The position numbers and the translations under genes are program-made. Shown here one piece after another: positions 1 to 5,794 of a DNA stretch of 15,721 nt (positions within the stretch are counted from its first letter, which is position 1; every line of letters begins with the position of its first letter). Under the pieces are notes generated by a model that did no database searches, was not told the origin of the DNA, and saw only the letters and a program-made list of their open reading frames with translations. Location: contig CALAQT010000354.1 of the NCBI GenBank assembly GCA_937888775.1, forward strand, positions 1-15,721, written 5' to 3'. Origin of the DNA: an uncultured Actinomycetes bacterium (lineage in GTDB: Bacteria > Actinomycetota > Thermoleophilia > Solirubrobacterales > Solirubrobacteraceae).

Positions 1-250
1 CAGGCGTCAGCGGTGTGCGCGCTGCTCGGGAAGTAACACCGCTCGGACCTCGATCCCTCGCACCCCCCGCGCCCAGCCGTGTCTTTCGCTCGCGCTTGGT
101 CGTGGGCGATAGCGATCGCAGACCGAGGCGGGCTGTGGCGCAGGATGATGCTCAGTACCGGCATCTGGCTCCTTCAAGTGGCAGTCCGCCGCTAGTGGCA
201 GCCACCGGCCCGGACCGGGGTGCTGATGCTGGACGTCGGCTGGGAGGCGA
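1..250. other. Intergenic stretch at the left edge, no supported gene
   Basis: This is the stretch downstream of the lipoprotein gene. Several open frames cross it on both strands, but none has a plausible ribosome binding site, a recognisable protein or consistent third-position G/C bias. I see no clear terminator with a T-run and no repeat. Confidence 0.4.
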
Positions 251-736
251 TCACGGCGGCGGGCCGTCCCCGACGCCCGCACAGGCCTTCGCGGCCTTCA
301 GGAACGCCGGCGCCTGCGGGTTGATCGTGGCGGGGAGCTCGAGGCTGACCCGGGGCCTGGTGGCGCTGAGCGTCGGGTCGGGGTAGTCCGGCACGCCGTG
401 GGCGCGCATGCACTTCGAGGTGGCGACTATCGCGAGCTTCTGACTCTCCGAGAACGGTTGCGGCCTGCCACCGCCCGGCAGCAGCTTCTCGCAAGACTGC
501 TGGGCGGACTGGAACGCGGGAGCCTGCTGGTTGATCCCGGAGACGGGCGAGCCCGGGTCGGGGAAGTTCGGTACCCCGTGCGAGCGCATGCAGTCCGCGA
601 ACTTGATCGCCAGCGTGTCACTGCTCCCCGTCCCGGCGGCGCTGCTACTGCCCGAGGGCCCACAAGCGGCGATCGCCACCGCGCAGCCCACGGCCGCGAG
701 CGCAATCGAAAGACCGTGGCGGGGCCTGCAGGGCAC
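251..736 (-). CDS. Secreted lipoprotein with two CMR-HGVP-FPDP repeats
   Basis: The 161-residue product has a lipoprotein signal: a basic start, a hydrophobic stretch at residues 9-24 and a lipobox ending AIAAC at Cys25. It is therefore expected to be lipid-anchored on the outer face of the membrane. The mature part is an internal duplication. Repeat one (about 41-85) has CMRSHGVPNFPDP and a second cysteine, Cys82. Repeat two (about 101-153) has CMRAHGVPDYPDP and Cys152. Each half thus carries a cysteine pair (49/82 and 109/152) that could form a disulfide. From memory, lipoproteins with this motif are common in high-GC actinobacteria, especially Thermoleophilia, and have no known function. 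The start is GTG; its ribosome binding site is weak (GAGTAG), and no better in-frame start lies upstream. The gene has the same orientation as the Hyf operon but is 179 nt away from it, with its own dyad-containing upstream region, so it is probably transcribed separately. Confidence 0.85.
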   Translation of the reverse strand: MPCRPRHGLSIALAAVGCAVAIAACGPSGSSSAAGTGSSDTLAIKFADCMRSHGVPNFPDPGSPVSGINQQAPAFQSAQQSCEKLLPGGGRPQPFSESQKLAIVATSKCMRAHGVPDYPDPTLSATRPRVSLELPATINPQAPAFLKAAKACAGVGDGPPP

Positions 737-819
737 TGCTGCTACTCGCGCTTTGCTGTCGTGGGAGGTCCTTCGGTTGGTCGACAGCTCATTTGTACGG
801 GACGATCGATAACACAGAC

Positions 820-843
820 GTAACGCCGTTATATCGTTGTTAC
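820..843. promoter_or_regulatory. 24-bp imperfect dyad upstream of the lipoprotein gene
   Basis: The outer half-sites are GTAAC and GTTAC around a TATA centre, and 9 of the 12 base pairs are symmetric. It is the only AT-rich island between the Hyf operon and the lipoprotein start, lying about 85 nt upstream of the GTG at 736. Read on the minus strand it contains TATAAC, which could be a -10 element, with no good -35. It could be an operator or a promoter; no regulator is identified. Confidence 0.35.
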
Positions 844-875
844 CTCACATCCGTGTCCAGCGGAGGATGAACCAC

Positions 876-895
876 TCCCCTACCGCCCGCGGGGA
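876..895 (-). terminator. Weak GC hairpin just past the Hyf operon
   Basis: TCCCC and GGGGA arms surround a loop that can itself pair (CCGC/GCGG), starting about 20 nt past the hyfI stop. There is no T-run, so if it ends transcription it is not a canonical intrinsic terminator. Confidence 0.2.
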
Positions 896-915
896 CGCGC
901 ACGTTGCTGTGTCGT

Positions 916-1374
916 TCAGCTTATGGCTGCGATGCCTGCGAGGAGGTGTTCGGCAATGGCGGCGGGTGTTGGTGGGCAGCCGGGGATCCGGATGTGTAGT
1001 GGTAGTACGGTTTCGATCCCTCCGGCATGTGTGGCGTGGGCTCCGATGATGTTGCGGCCGAGGGCGCAGTTGCCGAGCGCGGCGACGAGTCGGGGTTCTG
1101 GCATCGCGTCGTAGGCGGTGCGTAGCGCGCTGGCCATGCGTGTGGTGACGGGTCCGGTGACGAGCAGGATGTCGGCGTGGCGCGGGGAGGCGACGATGTC
1201 GAGGCCGTAGCGTTGGAGGTCGTGGTAGGGGTTGGTGACGGCGCCGAGCTCATGTTCGCAGCCGTTGCAGGAGCCGGCGTCGACGTGGCGGATCGCGAGC
1301 GATCGGGGATAGTCGGGGCGGGCGAGTGCGGCTGTGCGGCGGATGCTGGCGAGCTGGCGTAGGAGGATGAACAT
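916..1374 (-). CDS. hyfI: HyfI/NuoB-like small subunit of group 4 hydrogenase-like complex
   Basis: The 152-residue protein belongs to the NuoB/HycG/HyfI family, the small subunit that carries the iron-sulfur cluster next to the active site. The four cluster ligands are visible: Cys36 and Cys39 in SCNGCEHE, Cys103 in GNCALG and Cys133 in IPGCPPTP. The SCNGCE form is that of hydrogenases, not the CC pair of complex I NuoB. No further cysteine clusters are present, so it holds one [4Fe-4S] cluster and should pass electrons between the large subunit and an unidentified partner on the cytoplasmic side. Its ATG shares one base with the stop of the large-subunit gene (TGATG), and it has no strong ribosome binding site of its own, so translation is probably coupled. 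It is the last gene of the operon. Length and motifs fit Rv0082 of M. tuberculosis, from memory. Confidence 0.93.
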   Translation of the reverse strand: MFILLRQLASIRRTAALARPDYPRSLAIRHVDAGSCNGCEHELGAVTNPYHDLQRYGLDIVASPRHADILLVTGPVTTRMASALRTAYDAMPEPRLVAALGNCALGRNIIGAHATHAGGIETVLPLHIRIPGCPPTPAAIAEHLLAGIAAIS

Positions 1375-2783
1375 CAGCGGTCAACGCATGCATAGCAGAG
1401 CTCAAAGCTCTTGTTGATGAGCGGGAAGTCGGGCAGGAGGCTGCCGGTGGTGGCGTGTGCGAGCGCGGGCCAGTTCGCGTAGGACCCGGTCCGCAGGTGC
1501 AGCCGCGCGATGCTGCTGGGCGGTCCTGACAGCTCAACGGCGCAGGTGGTCGCTCCGCGCGGGCTCTCGACGATGCCGACGCCGAGCGCTTGGGGCTCAC
1601 GGTCGGCGGACGCGACACCGGGCGCGAGCGGTCCGGCGAGCAGTTGTTCGAGCAGGTCGCAGGTGGTTTCGAGCTCGGCGGCGCGTATTCGTAGGCGTGC
1701 GGCGACGTCGCCGGTCGCTTCGGGCAGCCGCGCGGAAGCGAATCCGGAGTACCACAGGCGCGGGCTGTCGGCGCGCGCGTCGTGGTGCACGCCGGCGGCG
1801 CGGGCTGCCGGCCCGACTGCGCCGAGCCGCAGCACGTCTTCGTGGGAGAGGATGCCGATGCCGTCGAGACGGGCTTGCACGGAGGCGGCGAACTCGAGCT
1901 CGCGCCAGGCGGCGGCTGCGTCGACGCGGATGTCTCGCATCTGGGAGCGGGCCTGCTCGACGGTCGGGTTCTCGAGCGTCAGGTCGCTGCGGCCGACTGC
2001 TACGGCGTCGAACAGGAAGCGGTGGCCGGTGAGCTGAGCGTTGAGCTGCTGTGCGCGGTCCTTCAGCGCGGCGAACGCCATCGCGCCGGGCGCGAAGCCG
2101 ACGCCGGCGCAGATCGCGCTGATGTCGTGCAGGTGGTTGTAGAGCCGTTCGAGCTCGAGCAGCACCGTTCGCGCTACGCGCAGCTCGCGGTCGGGCGATA
2201 GGCCGAGCGCGTCTTCGACAGCGTGCGCGTAGGCGATCGTGTTGGTCGCCGCGCAGGCTGCACACGCGCGTCGGGCGTAGGCGAGCGCGGTGTCGGGGGT
2301 GTGGCCGGTGGCGGCCCGTTCGAGGCCGCGGTGCTTGTAGAACAGCCGCGCGTCCATTGCCAGGATCCGCTCGCCGACGACATGAAAGCGGAAGTGGCCG
2401 GACTCGATCACGCCGGCGTGGACCGGGCCAACCGCGACCTGGTGCACGCCGTCGCCCGTCACGGGCGTTATCCATGCGTCGAGGTCGTCGGGGTGCGCGA
2501 CGAGCGCACGCATCGGCTCGTGTCCGGTGAACTCGAAGCCGTGCAGGTCGTGCGCCTCGCGCTCGTCCCACGCGACGGCCTCGACGAGGTCGATGATCGT
2601 GTCGAGTCGGCCGTCGGGCGTCTCGCACCACAGCACGTGCCGCCGACCCGGCGCGATCATCAGCGCGCGCCATATCCGTCCGGTCGCCCACGCGCCGCCG
2701 AAGCGAGCGCCACCCGCGAGCGCGCTCGCGACCTCATCTCGCCACGCCCCGAGGGCGACAAGCTCGACGCTGGTTGGGTTCAC
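1374..2783 (-). CDS. hyfG: HyfG/HycE-like large (catalytic) subunit, NuoC-NuoD fusion
   Basis: The 469-residue protein joins a NuoC-like domain (about 1-115; WDEREAHDLHGFEFTGHE at 72-89) to a NuoD/[NiFe]-hydrogenase large-subunit domain (about 116-469). Family signatures include GPVHAGVIESGHFRF (119-133), YKHRGLE (149-155), LERLYNHLHD (211-220), VGPAARAAG (323-331) and ESPRG (406-410). Both nickel-binding CxxC pairs are kept: Cys174/Cys177 in RACAACAATN and Cys463/Cys466 in ELCYACVDR. Their surroundings are unusual: the usual CGxC glycine and the following histidine are Ala and Asn, and the usual DPC is ELC. The protein stops at Arg469, directly after CYACVD, so no C-terminal tail remains to be cleaved. 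The GTG start overlaps the hyfF stop (GTGA) and has GAGG upstream. A longer frame reaching 4013 exists but would overlay hyfF, so it is rejected. The residues permit a nickel site; activity as a hydrogenase is inference. Confidence 0.92.
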   Translation of the reverse strand: MNPTSVELVALGAWRDEVASALAGGARFGGAWATGRIWRALMIAPGRRHVLWCETPDGRLDTIIDLVEAVAWDEREAHDLHGFEFTGHEPMRALVAHPDDLDAWITPVTGDGVHQVAVGPVHAGVIESGHFRFHVVGERILAMDARLFYKHRGLERAATGHTPDTALAYARRACAACAATNTIAYAHAVEDALGLSPDRELRVARTVLLELERLYNHLHDISAICAGVGFAPGAMAFAALKDRAQQLNAQLTGHRFLFDAVAVGRSDLTLENPTVEQARSQMRDIRVDAAAAWRELEFAASVQARLDGIGILSHEDVLRLGAVGPAARAAGVHHDARADSPRLWYSGFASARLPEATGDVAARLRIRAAELETTCDLLEQLLAGPLAPGVASADREPQALGVGIVESPRGATTCAVELSGPPSSIARLHLRTGSYANWPALAHATTGSLLPDFPLINKSFELCYACVDR

Positions 2784-4270
2784 AGCACGCCTCGTGCGAG
2801 CGTTGCCACGAACGCAGAGCCGGGCAGCAGCAGGCCGGCGGCTGCTAGCGCGATCAGCCCGGCCCCGAGCACGCCTGTCAGCGCAACGATTGGACGCTCG
2901 GCGCGTCGGTGGCGCGTGCGTTTGCTCGCCGCCGGGTCGCCGAGGACGCCTTCGATGAGCGCGTGCAGGAGGCCGAGGAAGCCGAGCGCGAGCGCGACCG
3001 CGGCGACCGCGGCGATCACCACCTCGCCGGCGGCGACGCCGCCGAGCAGGATCAGCAACTCGGAGAGGAACAGCGGCGATGGCGGCAGCCCGGCCAGCGC
3101 GACGAGGCTGACGCCCATCGCGGCAGCGGTTGCCGGCGAGCTGCCGGCGACGCCTTGGGGTGCGTGGCGGGCGGCGTCGGGGTTGGCGCGCAGCAGCGGC
3201 AGCGCGGCGTAGAACCCGAGCGCTTTCGCAAGCGCGTGGCCGGCGACGTGCAGCACAACGCCGGCGATCGCGAGCGGGGTGCCGAACCCGATCCCGAGCG
3301 CGAGTATGCCCATGTGCTCGAGGCTGGAGTACGCAAGCAGCCGCTTCCACGCCAGCGCTCGCCACAGGAACGGGACCGCGACGAGCACCGACGCCAAGCC
3401 GAACGCGAGGAACACCGCACGGGCGGTCCCAGCACCGACCGTGACCGCGAGCGTCGCCTTCACGCGCCAGGCGACCAACAGCACTGACGGCAGCAGCGCG
3501 GCGGACAGCATCGCGCTGATTGGGGCGGGCGCCTCGCTGTGCGCGTCGGGCAGCCAGTTGTGCACAGGCGCGAAGCCGATCTTCGTGGCCAGGCCGGCGA
3601 GGATCAGCACGAACGCGACCACTGTCGGCTGGTGGGGAAGGACCGCGGCGGCGCGTTGCAGCGCGGTCCAGTCGAGCGCATGCACGCCGTGGTGGCCGGC
3701 GTGGGCTTGGGCGATCGCGAGCACGACGATCCCGAGCAGCGCGACCGACAGCCCGAGTGTCGTGAGCACGAGGTACTTCCAGCCGGCCTCGAGCGCATCG
3801 CGGCGGCCGCTGAACGCGACCAGCAGCGCGGAGGTCGCGGTCGTCGCCTCGACGATCAGCCACACAACGCCGAGGTTGCCGGCGATCGGGATCGCGAGCA
3901 GCGCCGCCCAGAACACGTTCAGCGCGGCGTAGTACCACGTGCGTGATCGTTTGGCGCTGAACCAGCCGCGCCCGCTCGCGCGCAGGTAGACGGGCGACAC
4001 CAGCGCGCTGCACAGTCCGATCACGGCGATCACCGCCAGGAACACGCCGCTCGCCCCGTCGATCTCATACCAGCGGCCATGCAGCGCGCCGGCGCCCCCG
4101 CGCGCCAGCGCGGTCACCGCGAGAGTCAGCGCGGCTGCTGCGGTCACGGGGGCGGTCCCGGCGCCGATCGCGTCGGCTTGGCGCGGCGTGCGCGCGAGCA
4201 CCACCAGCAGCGCGTTCGCGATCGGCAAGGCGGGGACGACGACGGCGAGCACCGGCACGAGGTCAGTCAC
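2780..4270 (-). CDS. hyfF: HyfF-like antiporter-type membrane subunit
   Basis: The 496-residue polytopic protein is of the NuoL/M/N, Mrp-antiporter type and is expected to conduct ions across the membrane. The expected channel residues are present: Glu141 in IVEATT and Lys230 in ATKIGFAPVHNWLPDAHS, followed by the conserved loop before SAMLSA, and Lys309 in KRLLAYSSLEHMG. It is mostly hydrophobic, with about 13-14 apparent membrane segments. The chosen start is the GTG at 4270, which overlaps the hyfE stop by 8 nt (GTGACTGA) and has GGGG in front of it. A start at 4315 would lie deeper inside hyfE and adds a non-family leader. The order B-C-E-F-G-I follows E. coli hyf except that A, D, H and J are missing. 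The equivalent in M. tuberculosis is hycQ (Rv0086), from memory. Confidence 0.93.
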   Translation of the reverse strand: MTDLVPVLAVVVPALPIANALLVVLARTPRQADAIGAGTAPVTAAAALTLAVTALARGGAGALHGRWYEIDGASGVFLAVIAVIGLCSALVSPVYLRASGRGWFSAKRSRTWYYAALNVFWAALLAIPIAGNLGVVWLIVEATTATSALLVAFSGRRDALEAGWKYLVLTTLGLSVALLGIVVLAIAQAHAGHHGVHALDWTALQRAAAVLPHQPTVVAFVLILAGLATKIGFAPVHNWLPDAHSEAPAPISAMLSAALLPSVLLVAWRVKATLAVTVGAGTARAVFLAFGLASVLVAVPFLWRALAWKRLLAYSSLEHMGILALGIGFGTPLAIAGVVLHVAGHALAKALGFYAALPLLRANPDAARHAPQGVAGSSPATAAAMGVSLVALAGLPPSPLFLSELLILLGGVAAGEVVIAAVAAVALALGFLGLLHALIEGVLGDPAASKRTRHRRAERPIVALTGVLGAGLIALAAAGLLLPGSAFVATLARGVL

Positions 4271-4880
4271 GCAGGCCCCGCAACAGCTCGGTGTCGCCGG
4301 TGCCAAGCTCAGCATGGATCCGGCGGGTGAACGCGGCCGCGACGGTGACGACGAGCACGAGGTCGAACAGGGCGCCGAGCTCGATCACGTACGACAGTCC
4401 CCCCGGGACCGAGATCGCCAGCAGCGACAGGCCGTTCTCGGCGACGATCAGCCCTAGCAGCTGGAACAGCACCGGGCGCCGCGCGACGACAATCGCGATC
4501 CCGACGAGCAGCAGCGCAACCGCGGTCCGCTCGGTGTGCGCGCTGCTGAGGCCAAGCCGGGGCACGAGCGTGGCCGCCACCAGCGCGACCGCCGCCGCGA
4601 GCGCGAGCCGCATCAGCGGCCCCGCGGCCGCCGGGACGAGCCGCTGCTCGCGAGTTTGGAGCAGCACCCAGCCGAGCAGCACCGGGAGAACGACCGCCTT
4701 CACGATCAGCACCACGCTCGCGACGAGGAAATCGCTTGACCGTCCGCTCGCGAGAGCGAGCGCGCCGAACCCGAGCGCGAGCGACTGTGCGGCCACGAGA
4801 CCGATTGCGATCGACCGTCGCCGCACCGCTACGACCGCGAGCCCGAGCGCGAGGATCGCGGTCACGAGCCAGCTGCTCAC
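4263..4880 (-). CDS. hyfE: HyfE-like NuoK-type membrane subunit
   Basis: The 205-residue hydrophobic protein has about six or seven membrane segments. Helices carrying the charged residues expected for NuoK-like proton-path subunits are visible: Lys61 in VLIVKAVVLPVLLGW, Glu148 in GLIVAENGLSLLA and Glu167 in YVIELGALFDL. E. coli HyfE is of similar size. The GTG start at 4880 overlaps the hyfC stop (GTGA) and is preceded by a G-rich stretch. A longer frame beginning at 5063 would add an arginine-rich leader read through hyfC in another frame, so it is rejected. It should bridge the NuoH-like subunit and the antiporter-like subunits in the membrane arm. It corresponds to hycP (Rv0085) in M. tuberculosis, from memory. 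Confidence 0.9.
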   Translation of the reverse strand: MSSWLVTAILALGLAVVAVRRRSIAIGLVAAQSLALGFGALALASGRSSDFLVASVVLIVKAVVLPVLLGWVLLQTREQRLVPAAAGPLMRLALAAAVALVAATLVPRLGLSSAHTERTAVALLLVGIAIVVARRPVLFQLLGLIVAENGLSLLAISVPGGLSYVIELGALFDLVLVVTVAAAFTRRIHAELGTGDTELLRGLRD

Positions 4881-5794
4881 GTACCCACCCCCGCGACGTA
4901 GGAGACGGCGCCCGCGAGCGCGATCGCGCAGCCCAAGCCCAGCAGCGCGGGAACCCGCAGGATCCGCATCTTCGCCTGCGCGGTCTCGCCGACGGCGAGC
5001 GCGGCACACTGCGCGGCGACCCCGGCCGCAAGCAGCGCGAGGCGAGCGGCGAAACCACCCCAATGCGGCAGGAACAGCTCGGCGCCCAAGACGAGCACGA
5101 CCCAGTGTCGTGCCGCGGCCGCCCAGTGCAGCAACGCGAGATCACGGCCGGCGTACTCCAGCAGCGGCGCCTCGTGGATCATCGTCAGCTCGAGGTGCGT
5201 GTCCGGGTTGTCGATCGGCTGGCGGCCGGTCTCAACGAACACGACGAGCGCGAACGCGAGCGCTCCGCACCAGTGCGCAGGCTCACCCCAGACGTGCGCG
5301 CCCGCAGCCGCCCGGCTCATCGCCACGAGGTTCGTCGAGCCTGCCGGCAGCGCCGCGACGAGCAGTGCAAGCACGAGCAGCGCCTCGCCGAACACCGCCA
5401 GCGTGAGCTCGCGCGCGACACCCATCAGCGCGAACCCGTTCCCCGGGTCCCACGCCGCAGCGGCCAGCGCGAACCGCGCGAGCGCCAGCAGCCCGACGAG
5501 CACGAGCGCGTCGTTGGCCAGACCCCAGTCCGCCGAGCGTCCGCCGACGGGCACCAGCGCGAGCGCGATCAGCAGGCACGCGGCCGCCACCGCCGGAGCG
5601 AGCCGGTACACGATCCCCGCGCCCAGTGGCTCGACCGCGCTCTTGCCCCACAGCCGCCGCAACGTGCGATACGGCTGCAACGGCGGCGCGCCGCGACGGC
5701 CCTGCAACCGTGCCTTGAGCGTCTGGATCGTTCCCGGCAGCAGCGGCGCGAGCACCACCGCCCCGACCTGGATAGCTCCCGCCAGCGCGCTCAC
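4877..5794 (-). CDS. hyfC: HyfC/HycD-like NuoH-type membrane anchor subunit
   Basis: The 305-residue protein is the NuoH-like subunit that docks the soluble hydrogenase module on the membrane and starts the proton path. Typical signatures are GRRGAPPLQPYRTLRRLWGK (32-51), WDPGNGFALMGVARELTLAVFGE (115-137) and the acidic loop VFVETGRQPIDNPDTHLELTMIHEA (185-209) with Glu188, Asp195, Asp198, Glu202 and Glu208, then LEYAGRDLAL. The ETGRQPIDNP block is the hydrogenase (HycD/HyfC) version. About eight membrane segments can be counted. The GTG start overlaps the hyfB stop by 4 nt (GTGA). Its length matches E. coli HycD and HyfC closely. It corresponds to hycD (Rv0084) in M. tuberculosis, from memory. 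Confidence 0.95.
   Translation of the reverse strand: MSALAGAIQVGAVVLAPLLPGTIQTLKARLQGRRGAPPLQPYRTLRRLWGKSAVEPLGAGIVYRLAPAVAAACLLIALALVPVGGRSADWGLANDALVLVGLLALARFALAAAAWDPGNGFALMGVARELTLAVFGEALLVLALLVAALPAGSTNLVAMSRAAAGAHVWGEPAHWCGALAFALVVFVETGRQPIDNPDTHLELTMIHEAPLLEYAGRDLALLHWAAAARHWVVLVLGAELFLPHWGGFAARLALLAAGVAAQCAALAVGETAQAKMRILRVPALLGLGCAIALAGAVSYVAGVGT

Noticed and set aside
2784..4013. In-frame upstream extension of the large subunit to about 879 residues
   Set aside because: The added part is an Arg/Ala-rich reading of hyfF in another frame. The family start and the GTGA overlap place the start at 2783.
4881..5063. Upstream extension of the NuoK-like subunit
   Set aside because: The extra 61 residues are Arg/Gly-rich and lie wholly inside hyfC. 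The GTG at 4880 gives the usual family length.
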